Made by a program: the position numbers and the translations under genes. Shown piece by piece: positions 46,774 through 58,409 of a stretch of 64,000 bases of DNA (position 1 is its first letter; each line of letters opens with the position of its first letter). The stretch is from positions 21,952,578 to 22,016,577 of the forward strand of contig CM055112.1 in NCBI GenBank assembly GCA_029204225.1, written 5' to 3'. The notes under the pieces were generated by a model. That model did no database searches and had not been told where the DNA came from. It saw only the letters and a list, made by a program, of their open reading frames with translations. The DNA comes from Diphasiastrum complanatum. Taxonomy: Eukaryota; Streptophyta; Lycopodiopsida; Lycopodiales; Lycopodiaceae.

Positions 46774-47164
46774 CCTAAAGGCTCTCTCATGAATACCCAT
46801 TGCAGTAAGCAGAGGCTCCGCAAGGGTCATCCACTGAGTGACCATGCTTGTGCTAGGAAGGAGCATGATGTCCGTTGCAGATGGGACATCACGATGGATA
46901 GTATAATGCGGAGACTGGGAAGTATCTGTAGAAAACATGATAATCAGAAACAAAAAGGAAGACGCGTGAATGTATATCAGAAAGCAGTTCAAGAAATTTG
47001 GAAGGCTTTGGTTGCTAGAAAAATTCGCAAGAGCTTCACTAGCACAAGTGAGGAATGAATCGAATTCGGCGAACTTATAGGTGAATTTGGAGGGTCCATT
47101 ACACTGAATAGTAGTTTGGCTGGTCAATTTTGTACAGAAATTTGCAGGCATGTACAGTAATGTG
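46774..47164. other. left remainder of the sequence that received the copia element
   Basis: Joined across the copia element to 53,606 onward, this is probably the 3' non-coding part of the Tat/Athila-type element. A plus-strand frame (46,771-47,058; MPKGSLMNTHCSKQRLRKGH, QKAVQEIWKALVARKIRKSF) is antisense to that element's pol. Its identity is unknown. Confidence 0.45.
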
Positions 47165-47169
47165 AAAAT

Positions 47170-47824
47170 TGTGAAAAATACAGATCCTAAGTGGATCTAA
47201 ACTCCAAGATCATTGGCTTGAATGCTTGCACTCCAAACTACATAAGCTAGGAATTGGCAACACATTCTATGCTACCTAGAATGCAAAGAACTTGATCAAA
47301 AAACATTTATCACAAATGGAAACTTCCATAAACATCAAGTGCGGCCCAAAATAGCATTATACAGTCCATAATACATCAGCCTACCACTTTTGGAAAGCAC
47401 CTAAGATCATACACAATAGCTTGAAGACAATACACACAACAATGCTCTCAATGGAGGAAGAAACAATGACAATGATCTATTGATCTCAATGAAGCATACA
47501 AAAGGTTTCTCCAACCTGTTCTCCATGACTTCCCTACTATTTATGGATGAGGAAGATGACTCTCTCTCCTCTCTCTAGAAGGTACTTGACCCTAGATATT
47601 CCCTATATAGGAAAAATAGCTAAAAATGGCTTATATGACCAAAATACATCAAAATGGTCTCATTTTGAAGGGTATGAAGTTTGACACTTCATCATACTGA
47701 AAAAATACAGTAAATAAAAACATTGTGGCCTGGTTCACACGTGTGAAACTCCAGAACCAAAACTATTTACAATTTTAGCCAATTTAGGCCTCAAACTAGC
47801 TAGGAAATGTTGACAATTTTCACA
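47170..47824 (-). repeat. copia 3' LTR
   Basis: In element orientation it runs from TGTGAAAATTGTCAAC to GTATTTTTCACA. Differences from the other LTR are G/A, A/G and T/C type changes near 47,352, 47,396 and 47,529. Confidence 0.96.
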
Positions 47825-50800
47825 CTCCCTCTTCAACATTGGATGCTAGTTTCAACATAGTCTTTGAGCACATTCCAAGATTAGATCTATGCATTAAATA
47901 TAGGTCCTTTCCCAATGGTTTGGTGAAGATATCAGCCACACACTCCTTTGAAGAGACATGTTGAAGCTCCACCTCTTTGGCAATGACTTGATCTCTCACA
48001 AAATGGTGAGCAATCTCAATGTGTTTGCTCCTTGCATGAAAAACAGGATTGCTTGCCAAGCTTTGGGCTGAAAGGTTATCACAAAGTATGATTGGAGTCT
48101 TCTCTGGTTCCAGCAAGTGAAGATCCAATAACATCCTCTTGATCCAAAGAATCTCCTTGGTGCATGTTGTTAATGCCTTGTACTCGGCTTCGGTGGAAGA
48201 TAGAGAGATAGTTGGTTGCTTCTTTGATAGCCATGAGACCACTCCATCTCCAAGATAGATTGCAAAGGCACTTGTTGACTTCCTATCCATTTGATCACCT
48301 GCAAAATCTGAATCTGAAAATCCACAAAGGTTAGGTGTAGTACCTCCATACAAGATGCCAAAATCTCTAGATCCCGAGATGTATCTAAGTACTCTCTTTC
48401 CTAGCTTCCAATGAGCCTCACTAGGATCTTGCATAAATTGACTTAGTTTACCAACCACAAAGCTTAGATCAGGTCTTGTGATGGTTAACCATATAAGAGA
48501 TCCTATTAGCTTTCTATAGAGAGTAATGTCCTTGAAGGATCTTTCATTACTTCTTGTAGTTAGCTTTACATTTGATTCCATAGGAGTAGAAACAACTTTA
48601 CAATCTTCCATATGAAACCTTTTTAGAATAGAGTTAACATACTTTTCTTGACATATGAATGTAGATTTAGAAGTTCTAATAATCTCTATTCCTAAGATAT
48701 AATGAAGTTTACCAAGATCTTGAATTTCAAACTCTCTTTTGAGTGCCATCTTGATTTCATCTATATCTAGATTGTTACCACCACTTAAGATAATGTCATC
48801 AACATAGATCAAAAGTAAAGTGATATCATTTTCATTCAATCTAAAGTAGAGAGAATGATCATACTCACTCATAACAAAGTTTTGAGAAAGTAAGAAGGAA
48901 TTGAGCTTAGCATACCAACTCCTTGGTGCTTGCTTTAGCCCATACAAACTCTTTTGGAGATAGCACACATGATTAGGCTCATCATGTGAAACATAGCCCT
49001 CGGGTTGCTCCATGTAAATATCTTCTTCAAGATCACCATTCAAGAAGGCATTAGTAACATCCATTTGCCACATATCCCAATCATAAAGAGTTGCAAGAGA
49101 GATTAGGATTCGAATAGTTACCATCTTTGCCACGGATGCAAAGGTCTCATCATAGTCAATACCATATTCTTGAGCATACCCCTTTGCCACCAACCTTGCC
49201 TTGTACTTGTTCATTGATCCATCTTGATTTGTCTTGATCTTGAAGATCCACTTACAACCAATTGCCTTCTTGTCCTTTGGAAGCTTTACCAACCTCCATG
49301 TGTTGCTTTTGATTAGTGCTTGATGCTCATGATCCATGGCTTGGATCCATTCCTTCTTTTGAATTGCTTCATCTACACAAGTTGGTTCATCAAAAGAGGT
49401 AAGAAAAGCAAAGTTAGAGTTGTCCACCACTTGCTTTCCTTTTTCATCATAGGTTAGCCTTGATGGCTTAGCCCTTTGCCTTTGAGTCTTCCTTGAAGTT
49501 TGCTTTGGAGTGGCATCTCCATCTTCATCCAAGACATCTTGCACATCATGATGATTAGTAGGCACATCAACATCAACATCAACAACATTGGAAACATTCT
49601 CTTCATGAAAGATGACATCCCTACTTATGACAACTTTCTTTGTAGAAGGAATGTACACTTTGTAAGCCTTGCTTACTTCACTATAGCCAACAAACACACC
49701 CTTCTTTGATGAAGGATCTTCTTTAGTTCTATCATCAAGTGTGATATTGACAAAACATGTACATCCAAAGATCCTACAATGCTTGACACTCGGCCTTCTA
49801 CCATAAAGAACCTCATGAGGAGTTTTACCATCCAAGGAAGCACTTGTCCATCTATTACATAGATAGTTAGCACATGCTAAAGCTTCCCCCCAAAAAGACT
49901 TAGCAAGATTAGCATGTAGTCTCATTGCCTTGGCACATTCACAAAGGGTTCTATTCTTCCTCTCGGCCACTCCATTCTGTTGTGGAGTCCTAGGACTAGA
50001 CATCTCCCTCTTAATCCCATGTGCTATACAAAAGTCTTTGAACCTATTTGAGGTGTATTCCCCTCCATTATCAGATCTTAAGCATTTGATCTTTGTATTG
50101 AATTGGTTTTCCATTTCATTCTTGAACTTGACAAATGCAGCAAACACTTCATCCTTACTTTTAAGAAGATAGATCCAAGTATACCTACTAAAGTCATCAA
50201 TGAAAGTTGCATACATCTTTGCCCCACCATTGCTAGTTGTACTAGAAGAATGAATATCAGAATGCACAAGTTGAAAAGCTTCTTTAGATCTAGAAGTAGA
50301 TCTAGAATAAGCAAGTCTATGAGATTTGGACAAGGCACAATGTTCACAAACACTATTGTTTGCAACAAGACTTTTAGGGAGACCAAGAACAAGCTCTTTC
50401 TTTGCCATTACCTCCAAAGATTTGAAGTTGGGATGGCCCAACCTCTTGTGCCAAACTTCTTGGTTTGTCAATTGCTCCCTAGCCATACATCCTTCATGAT
50501 TAGAGATCACACATGCATCAAGCTTGAAAAGTTTACCATGCCTCCTACCTTGAGCAATCAAGGATCCACATTTACTTATCAAACATGCATCTCCAATGAA
50601 CTCCACATCAAGTCCTTTGTCAATCATTTGACTTACACTAAGCAAATTCTTAGTGATTGAAGGAATGTACAAAACATTTTCAAGATTTGCTTTCCTATTT
50701 GTTGAAAGGGAAATAGGAATAGTGCCTATGCCTTTGATGTCACATTGACCATCATTTGCAGTGTAGATGATGTTACCTTCTCCCTCATAAGACAATAAGG

Positions 50801-51773
50801 ATGTAAAGTATTCCTTATGTCTTGTCATGTGAGATGAGGCTCCACTATCAATCCACCAAGGATCATTATCATCTATGTTGGCTAACAAACTTGAAGTCAT
50901 AACAAGTGATTCACATGTGTTATGTTCTTCCTCATCTATTGTAAGATTTCCTTGCCTCTCTCCTTGCTCTCTTTTCTTCTTATAACATTCATTTGCAAAA
51001 TGACCTTTTATCCCACAATAAAAGCACTTGAACTTTGACTTATTGTTCTTAGTAGAAGAGGAAGAGGAAGAGTGATCATCATGATCAAAGTTACCACCTT
51101 TGGACCATTTCCCTTTGCCTTTACCTTTGCCCTTGAATTTGCCTTTTGTGAAGAAAGCCTCTTCACCTCCACCTTGCAAGGATGCACCATCAAGCTTTGA
51201 TTGCAACCTATGTTCTTCAGCCAATAAGATTTCTTGCAAGTCAACCACACTTGGCAAGACTCTTTGAATGGCAAAACTTTGCACAAGGTTAGCATGTTCA
51301 TTTAGCAAACCATTCAACATAACTTGGACTATTTCACCATCTTTTATGTTCTCATCAATGCATGCTAAATCATCACTTAGGGACTTAACTCTCAAGATAA
51401 ATGCATGAGCACTTTCACCCTCTCTTTGCCTACTAGAAAATATTTGTCTCCTTAGGGTCAATACCCTAGATGTGGACTTTGATTCAAAGAGCTTCTTTAA
51501 GGCATTCCATGCCTCACTTGCACTTTGACACTTTCCAACTTCCTTGAGAAGTTCATTTGTAACATTCATTTTAATGATATGAAGAGCCCTTTTGGCCTTC
51601 TTATCAAACCTTTGTTGCTCTTGAAGTGTGAGAGGTCTCTCTTCAATTTCTGCAACTATGTCCATGAGTTCATTCAACTCAAGTAAGGACTCCATCCTCA
51701 CTTTCCAAGTAGAGTAGTTTGATGAACTCAACCTTTCACTAGACTCTAGCATGATCCCACCATTGGAAGCCAT
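47820..51773 (-). CDS. Ty1/copia gag-pol polyprotein, intact, 1317 aa
   Basis: Approximate residue positions: gag domain 1-200 (SSNYSTWKVRMESLLELNEL); Lys/Gly-rich stretch 215-230; CCHC knuckle CFYCGIKGHFANEC 248-262; protease WWIDSGASSHMT about 303; pre-integrase VWHKRLGHPNFKSLEVMAKK about 430-475; integrase core LVHSDIHSS about 504, LRSDNGGEY about 563, NGVAERKN about 599 (D-D-E triad); RT from GCKWIFKIK about 841 through QMDVTNAFLNGDLEEDIYM to LLIYVDDIILSG about 991; RNase H SDSDFAGD about 1154, STEAEYKAL and ADIFTKPL about 1289. All catalytic residues are present and no frame breaks occur. The single ORF makes virus-like particles, cDNA and integration complex. The ATG at 51,773 opens a canonical copia N-terminus. 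The C-terminal codons run 5 bp into the 3' LTR. Confidence 0.98.
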   Translation of the reverse strand: MASNGGIMLESSERLSSSNYSTWKVRMESLLELNELMDIVAEIEERPLTLQEQQRFDKKAKRALHIIKMNVTNELLKEVGKCQSASEAWNALKKLFESKSTSRVLTLRRQIFSSRQREGESAHAFILRVKSLSDDLACIDENIKDGEIVQVMLNGLLNEHANLVQSFAIQRVLPSVVDLQEILLAEEHRLQSKLDGASLQGGGEEAFFTKGKFKGKGKGKGKWSKGGNFDHDDHSSSSSSTKNNKSKFKCFYCGIKGHFANECYKKKREQGERQGNLTIDEEEHNTCESLVMTSSLLANIDDNDPWWIDSGASSHMTRHKEYFTSLLSYEGEGNIIYTANDGQCDIKGIGTIPISLSTNRKANLENVLYIPSITKNLLSVSQMIDKGLDVEFIGDACLISKCGSLIAQGRRHGKLFKLDACVISNHEGCMAREQLTNQEVWHKRLGHPNFKSLEVMAKKELVLGLPKSLVANNSVCEHCALSKSHRLAYSRSTSRSKEAFQLVHSDIHSSSTTSNGGAKMYATFIDDFSRYTWIYLLKSKDEVFAAFVKFKNEMENQFNTKIKCLRSDNGGEYTSNRFKDFCIAHGIKREMSSPRTPQQNGVAERKNRTLCECAKAMRLHANLAKSFWGEALACANYLCNRWTSASLDGKTPHEVLYGRRPSVKHCRIFGCTCFVNITLDDRTKEDPSSKKGVFVGYSEVSKAYKVYIPSTKKVVISRDVIFHEENVSNVVDVDVDVPTNHHDVQDVLDEDGDATPKQTSRKTQRQRAKPSRLTYDEKGKQVVDNSNFAFLTSFDEPTCVDEAIQKKEWIQAMDHEHQALIKSNTWRLVKLPKDKKAIGCKWIFKIKTNQDGSMNKYKARLVAKGYAQEYGIDYDETFASVAKMVTIRILISLATLYDWDMWQMDVTNAFLNGDLEEDIYMEQPEGYVSHDEPNHVCYLQKSLYGLKQAPRSWYAKLNSFLLSQNFVMSEYDHSLYFRLNENDITLLLIYVDDIILSGGNNLDIDEIKMALKREFEIQDLGKLHYILGIEIIRTSKSTFICQEKYVNSILKRFHMEDCKVVSTPMESNVKLTTRSNERSFKDITLYRKLIGSLIWLTITRPDLSFVVGKLSQFMQDPSEAHWKLGKRVLRYISGSRDFGILYGGTTPNLCGFSDSDFAGDQMDRKSTSAFAIYLGDGVVSWLSKKQPTISLSSTEAEYKALTTCTKEILWIKRMLLDLHLLEPEKTPIILCDNLSAQSLASNPVFHARSKHIEIAHHFVRDQVIAKEVELQHVSSKECVADIFTKPLGKDLYLMHRSNLGMCSKTMLKLASNVEEGV
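47825..47834 (-). other. copia polypurine tract
   Basis: GAAGAGGGAG lies directly upstream of the 3' LTR on the element strand and primes plus-strand DNA. It overlaps the end of the ORF. Confidence 0.9.
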
Positions 51774-52933
51774 GATTCTAATGTTTCTTCAACTTTTAGG
51801 TTCTGTCCTAAAGCACTTAGCACTCACTTTTCTCTCAACAAATGATAGATAAAGAGATCTATGAAGATTTAGGACCCTAAAACACTTCTATCTTGAACCT
51901 AGATGGTTTCCAAGCATAGAAAGGAAGATTGAAACACATGCAACACTTTGCACACACTAAGAATGGATTACAAAATCAAACCAACCTGAACACACTCTTG
52001 CTTAAGCTCTCAAACTTTCCAGCAAGTGACCAAATCAAGTTATGGTGTGAAGAGTTACTTGCATTCTTAGAAAATACCCAAAACTAGGATGCCAAGATTA
52101 CCTAGTAATGAACAAACTTGATCAACATATGATCAACACACTAAGATATTGATTCAACCTGTAAAACCACATGTAAACCACACTTCTAAAAGTTTATAAA
52201 CTCCAGCAAGTGATAAATACAAGATTTAGAGGTGAATGAATGAGCACACTTAGTGAATCACAAGACTAGCTTCACTATCTTGTCAAATCTTGGTGTTTAG
52301 ATGTAGATCTAAGATCACTTCACATGAGAATGTTCCTCAACCTGTTAAGAACCTGAAAACACACTTGCATAATGGTTAACACCTTCCAGCAAATGCTCCA
52401 ATCAAATTACATAAGGAGAGTTACTTACATGCTCAACAAAGTACACCAAAATTTATGCCAAAATTGATGACAATCTTTACAATATGCTCTTCACAATGGA
52501 GCTTACAATATGTTCACCCAAAAAAGGGGATCTTTCATCCAAATGGGAGCTTTGCTCAGCCTTTAGGAGAATTACAACTCACTCAAAAGAGCATTTGTCA
52601 TCCACTTAAGGAGAAGTTTCATCCACTTAAGGAGAGTGTTCATCCAAGAATGGAGATTGTCAACAATAGGATTGAAAAGAACATTGTTAGTATTGAATAT
52701 GCACAAGCCTCACAATCACAAATGATTAGGTGTTATGATCTGATCCAAAATAGTTTCTTTTCAGCCTCTGATCTTCAATAGACCTGAAATATGCTTTTGA
52801 TCCACAAGTTCAACTCACAAAACAAAGGTTAGTAAGATTTGATCAACAAAGCAATGCAAAATCATGCTAGAACTTGATCAAACATCCAAATATCACCAAA
52901 AATGGAATACTTACTGTAAATAGAAGCCAACCA
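51774..52933 (-). other. copia untranslated leader
   Basis: About 1.16 kb lies between the primer site and the gag ATG, long for a copia element. It has no long minus-strand ORF and contains a short duplicated CATCCACTTAAGGAGA block near 52,597-52,640. Confidence 0.8.
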
Positions 52934-52945
52934 GCTCTGATACCA
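52934..52945 (-). other. copia primer-binding site (initiator Met tRNA)
   Basis: On the element strand TGGTATCAGAGC follows the 5' LTR directly. Confidence 0.96.
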
Positions 52946-53600
52946 TGTGAAAAATACAGATCCTAAGTGGATCTAAACTCCAAGATCATTGGCTTGAATG
53001 CTTGCACTCCAAACTACATAAGCTAGGAATTGGCAACACATTCTATGCTACCTAGAATGCAAAGAACTTGATCAAAAAACATTTATCACAAATGGAAACT
53101 TCCATAAACATCAAGTGCGGTCCAAAATAGCATTATACAGTCCATAATACATCAGCCTACCACTTTTGGAAGGCACCTAAGATCATACACAATAGCTTGA
53201 AGACAATACACACAACAATGCTCTCAATGGAGGAAGAAACAATGACAATGATCTATTGATCTCAATGAAGCATACAAAAGGTTTCTCCAACCTGTTCTCC
53301 ACGACTTCCCTACTATTTATGGATGAGGAAGATGACTCTCTCTCCTCTCTCTAGAAGGTACTTGACCCTAGATATTCCCTATATAGGAAAAATAGCTAAA
53401 AATGGCTTATATGACCAAAATACATCAAAATGGTCTCATTTTGAAGGGTATGAAGTTTGACACTTCATCATACTGAAAAAATACAGTAAATAAAAACATT
53501 GTGGCCTGGTTCACACGTGTGAAACTCCAGAACCAAAACTATTTACAATTTTAGCCAATTTAGGCCTCAAACTAGCTAGGAAATGTTGACAATTTTCACA
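52946..53600 (-). repeat. copia 5' LTR (promoter)
   Basis: 655 bp, TG...CA ends, same length as the 3' LTR. It carries the TATA-like CCTATATAGGG about 215 bp from its start on the transcribed strand. Confidence 0.96.
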
Positions 53601-53605
53601 AAAAT

Positions 53606-54159
53606 AGGCTATAAAAATCTCGGCGAAGGTTTTTGGGGATTTGAACCTATCAGGCGAACGTTTTCTAGGGCTGGCGAAGGATGAACCTTCGCCCAGGTAC
53701 TGTCATAAATGCATTTTTCCAAGATCTGAGGCTATGGCCAACCTAATTTTGACATTTTAAGACCATCTAGCATGTTAGCGAAGGTTCATAATGAGGGTAA
53801 GGTGCTCGGCAAAAATTCCCAAAATGGCATATTGCTGATCATTCGCCTAGCTCAAAAAATGGATTTTTCTTGGCCAAGAACCTTCGCCCAACTCAAATTA
53901 GATAAATCTGAAGTGGATGTATAGTCTGGAGGCTCAACAAAGGTTTTTGATATTGTATAGGCAACATTTGACCAAAACAGTGATTTTCTAAGTTATTTTT
54001 CATAAAAAATATTGTCCTTCCTTTTTCCCATGCTGATGACTGTTCTGACTTTTGCTCATCAGTCTTTTCTCATTTTTTTTTTCTATCTTTTTCACAACAA
54101 TTTTGAACAATCAAATATTGAAAACAAAAAGTTGAAAAACAAATAATTAAAAATCATTG
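53606..54159 (-). other. 3' non-coding region of the Tat/Athila-type element
   Basis: It follows the pol stop on the minus strand. Several copies of GGCGAAGG/CCTTCGCC words occur between 53,624 and 53,893. No ORF is recognised. The copia insertion site is at its end. Confidence 0.5.
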
Positions 54160-57100
54160 AGATCAGGCTTGTTAAATTGGCGGAGCAGGCTGCCAAAACT
54201 TGCGTAATCGGCTGCCATTCACCGGAGTATCAATTCATTTTCCATCCAAGTGCTCAAGAATTATTGTGCCATAGTTTAGAATTTCCTTCACTTTATACGG
54301 GCCTTCACCGGTAAACTTCAATTTTCCCTTTATCAGCTTGGTTTTGTACATCAGTGTCCCCTGCTTTCAGATCTTTTTTGTGCAATCGACGATCGTGCCA
54401 TGCCTTGCGGCGGGCTTTCTCTGCTGCTAATGCATGAACGGCCATCAATCGGGTTTCACATAATTTGTGCAACACTTTATGACGTAGTTGTAAAGACTTA
54501 TCATCATTTAACCGTTATGTTGCCGCTATGTGTAAAGATGGGATTAAAAATTCAATCGGCATGACAACATCTTGACCATAGATCGGTTGAAAGGGTGTTT
54601 GATTTGTACTATTTTTGTAAGTAGTTCTGAATGCCCATAATGCTGCATACAGTTTATGTTCCCAATCAGACCGACTCGCTTCAACTGTCTTTGTCATAAT
54701 GGTGCAGAGAATCTTATTGGAAGATTCAGCTTGGCCATTCCCTCTGGGATAGTAAGGAGTACTTAATCTGTGTATAACAAAAAAATCTTCCAATAAACAC
54801 TTTATTGTTTGATTAACAAAGTGTGTACCCCGGTCACTGACAATCTCGATCGTACATCCAAATTTAATTATAATATTTTCATAGAGAAACTTGGCCGTAG
54901 ATTTTGCATCAACAACTTTGACAGCTTTGGCTTCAACCCACTTGGTCATATAATCAGTTGCTACGATAATTTATCGGGTCTGAGGACCTTGCGCGACAGG
55001 ATGAATAGGACCAACATAATCCAGTCCCCATTTTTCAAACGATGCTTGCGATAAAACCGGATGCAAGGGTTCATAGTTTTGTCCAGTAGGTCATCGTGCT
55101 CGCTGGCAAACATCACATGTCTGAATAAAATTTTCTGTGTCCTTATGAAGCGTAGGCCACCAACAACCTGATTGCAAAAGTTTGCGAACAGTAATATCTA
55201 TAGAGAAGTGTCCTCCGTCCATGCCATCATGTGAAAACATGATTAAATCTAGGATTTCATGCAGTAAAACACATCTTCGTAGAATATTGTTTGATCCACA
55301 ATGATACAATTGTCTTGCAATTAATTGATAAGATTGAGCCTTATGAATCAATTGTCTCTTCTGTACTTTTGTCAAAGAGTCATTCGGTTGTCCTAACATC
55401 AGGTACTCAACAATATCCGTTGCCCACTCAGGTATTGCTTCTACATAGAACAATGCAGCATCTGGTAATTCATCATCCACTTCAATATTAACTGGTGCGG
55501 ATTCAATTCACGAAACGTGATCGGCTAGATAATATTGCTTCCCCTTTTGAACCACAATTCGAAAATCAAATTCACTCAATAAAAATAACCATCTTGCTAG
55601 TATTGCATGTCTTGTTTACCAAATAAAGTAACGGCTAATGATCCGTATAAAATGCAAAATGCGTTTCACAAAATTTTCGAACAGAAAAAATCATGGCTAA
55701 CGCTTCATGTTCTGTTGTTAAATAATTCTTCTCTGGATCTGTAAGTTGTCTGCTTGCAAATCGTATAGGATAATCTTTCTTATAATCACTATAATCACCT
55801 GGCTGCGTCAAAACTGATCCAATGGCATATTTCGAGACATTCATATGAACAAAAAATTCAACCGTCCAATCTGGAGAATGCAGTATTGGTGCTGAAGTTA
55901 ATGCTTTTTTTTAATTTTTCAAAGGCTTCTAATGCCTCTACTGTCCAAATAGGAACAATAGTCAATTTGTCTTGCTAAATTCGCAAAGAAGATAATAAAA
56001 ATTTGATAGTAGTTTGCCTGACCCATAAACACATAAACTCCACGAATCGTTGTTGGCGATGGCAATTCCACAATAATCTTGATCTTAGAATAATCTGTGG
56101 CAATACCATGTCTCGATATCACATGGCCAAGCACACTCCGTGGGAAACCCATATCTGGCATTTTTTTTGGATTTAGAGAAATTTGATATTTGCGGCATCG
56201 TTCAAATACTTTCTCCAATCGATCCAAGTGGTCTGTATCTATACTATGGACTCCCAGGTCAACCAAGTTAATTTCTAGGAATTTTTGTAGATAATCTTTA
56301 AAAGCAAATTGCATTACTCTTTGGAACGAACTTGGTGCATTACAGAGTCCAAACGGCATTACTTTGTAAGCATAGGTGCCCCATTCTGTTGCAAAAGCGA
56401 TTTTGTGGTGATCGGCAGGCGCTATCTTAACTTGGTTGGACCACTAAATCCATCCAGAAAACTATAAGCTTCCACTCCAGCAAGGCGATCCAAAATGCTT
56501 TCAGTAAAATGTAACGGAAAGTGATCCTTCCGCGTCACCTTGTTCAAAGCCTTGAGATTCACACAAATTCTCAATTTTCCATTCTTCTTAGGAACAATGA
56601 CAATCGGTGAGATCCATTCGGTATGCTCGATCTCATTGATGAAATCGGCATCAAGCAATATCTGAAGTTCTTTCTTTATCAGATCCACAACAATAGGATT
56701 ACAGCGATAGAACTTTGTAACCTTTCGAACTGCATCAAGTACTAAAGGTATGGTATGTTCAATAACTGACATCGGAATATCCTTCAGATCTTGATAAGTC
56801 CATGCAAAGCAATCTTGATACTTAATAAGTAACATGTGGAGTGCTTGATATTGTTCAGGATTAAGTTGTGATCCAACTTTCTGGTTCTCCTGATTCGGCA
56901 AGATTCATTGGATGTATCCTAGTTGGGCCATCGTAAACATCTTTCGATTCTGGAACCTGTTCTTCAGGTTTACGATGCGCTTTAGGTAACATGATAACCA
57001 CATCATCCAATGTATAACGTTTAAAATGTTCGGGCATATCATGCTGGACTACATCTGCTTGTTCCTTTTTGAAAGGACTCGTCTTGGATCTTCGCTTAGC

Positions 57101-57567
57101 CTTCTTAGCAGGAATTGATCGTGGAGGTGATGACTTCCGAGACGATAATGTCTTGCTAGAATTCTGACTTGTAGAATCATCCTCGACTTTTCCTTTGTCT
57201 TATCTAGTAAGGGTGGCACATTCGCTGAATCAATCTTTTGAGGAGGATTATCCCATTTCATGACCGTATTATAATATTGCTTGGCTTGTTTCTTTGTCAT
57301 TAACCCTATGATCTTGTCTTCCTTCAATATAACTGCTTTGGGTGGTTCATCAGGAACATTACGCACTCCAAATCTAGTCGGACCCATATGATTTAGAATT
57401 TGCTCATCAGTAAGTTCTGCATGGTCATCATAAGTCAAGACATGACTCACAGATATAAGGTCATCTTCAATCAGATCTGGTAAATTAGATTTCAAACAAG
57501 CAAATCCACTCAAATCAAGCAAAATCACTCCCAAACTAACCCTAAATGCAGGTCTAACACTATTCAT
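54160..57567 (-). pseudogene. Ty3/gypsy (Tat/Athila-type) pol, frameshifted
   Basis: Order on the minus strand: an N-terminal region (LTYDDHAELTDEQILNHMGP, GLMTKKQAKQYYNTVMKWDN); RT part one (LLDADFINEIEHTEWISPIV, KLRICVNLKALNKVTRKDHF, GVEAYSFLDGFSG); RT part two (MPFGLCNAPSSFQRVM), where the catalytic Y/F-x-D-D segment reads EINLVDLGVHS, so one Asp is Val; RNase H (MNVSKYAIGSVL, YTDH); integrase finger (HDGMDGGHFS...CDVCQRAR); integrase core (MTKWVEAKAVKVVDAKST, VSDRGTHFVN, NGQAESSNK); and a basic tail (HALAAEKARRKAWHDRRLHK). Frame breaks near 56,400, 55,910, 55,630, 55,500 and 54,960 inactivate it. The primer site and LTR type support the Tat/Athila lineage. Confidence 0.88.
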
Positions 57568-57637
57568 GCCGCGACAAGATGCCTAATGCAAGCTAACCAT
57601 CCAACAAACATGCTGCAAACTGAAAAATTGGCGTAGC

Positions 57638-57655
57638 TCTCCGGCAACGGCGCCA
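57638..57655 (-). other. Tat/Athila-type primer-binding site
   Basis: On the element strand TGGCGCCGTTGCCGGAGA lies four bases inside the LTR end. This sequence is characteristic of Tat and Athila elements. Confidence 0.88.
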
Positions 57656-57659
57656 TAAT

Positions 57660-58409
57660 TGTAGTTGGTTTCTTTCCTTGCCTAACCTCAATCCAAGATC
57701 TAATCAATCTAGCATCAAAGAGATGAAGTTAGTTGTCACGCATAGATTTGTTCCCATGAGAGCGATAGTATAGTTCAGATTTCAGCATGAATGGAAGATC
57801 CAAATCTAACTCTAACATCCATTAACCCTAAGCATTAACACTACATCCATTAACACTACAATCCACAACAAAGATAGCTTACTCTTTCTCTCTCTCCCTT
57901 TCTCTCTCATAAAAAGTACAATAACATGCAATCCCAATAACAATCAGATCCAACAATTAGCAAAATCCAATAAAACCATGAGAGATGGAGGAAAAGTGAT
58001 AGAGAGCAAGGACATTCATCAATCCATTTCTAAAGAGAACCAATCTGCTTTATTGAAATGAGAAAATGAACATGTGTAGGAACTCGAGTTGGTCTCTTTT
58101 TATAATAGAGAGGAGGACTCTGGCCTCTGAATCCTATTGGTCCATTTCTGCCTCCCTAATTATTCAAATTTAAAAAAAAATTGCGAACCATCCAAATTGG
58201 AGGGAAACTCAACTTTATTCACTAACTTGACATTTAGGCCCTGCGACATTAAAAGTCCCGCAAAAACAGCCTAAAGTCCTTTTATTGACTTTCTAATTAA
58301 TCAAATCTCTATGTGATCATCGGGTTGGACTTACACACGTAGGGTGCCAAATCCCTCTCACTTATTAACTAGGATTAGGGTTGCCTTGGGATCCACAAAC
58401 CCTCCAACA
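57660..58409 (-). repeat. Tat/Athila-type 5' LTR (750 bp)
   Basis: On the element strand it runs from TGTTGGAGGGTTTG to AACCAACTACA. It contains a TATA-like CTATTATAAAAAGAG and, further on, CAATAAAG. It is inserted into a chromovirus gag fragment. The matching 3' LTR was not found in the window. Confidence 0.85.

Larger units (their letters stand above)
47170..53600 (-). mobile_element. intact, very young Ty1/copia retrotransposon (6,431 bp)
   Basis: Two 655-bp LTRs (47,170-47,824 and 52,946-53,600) are identical except for three transitions by eye. A perfect 5-bp duplication AAAAT flanks the element (47,165-47,169 and 53,601-53,605). It has a perfect initiator-tRNA primer site, a polypurine tract, a 1.16-kb leader and one uninterrupted 1317-codon ORF. 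Each LTR has a TATA-like CCTATATAGGG on the transcribed strand. All parts needed for autonomous movement are present. It sits inside the Tat/Athila-type element, so it is the youngest insertion of this nest. Confidence 0.97.

Noticed and set aside
52455-52781. Plus-strand 108-codon frame in the copia leader
   Set aside because: It is antisense to the element and contains short direct repeats. No domain is seen.
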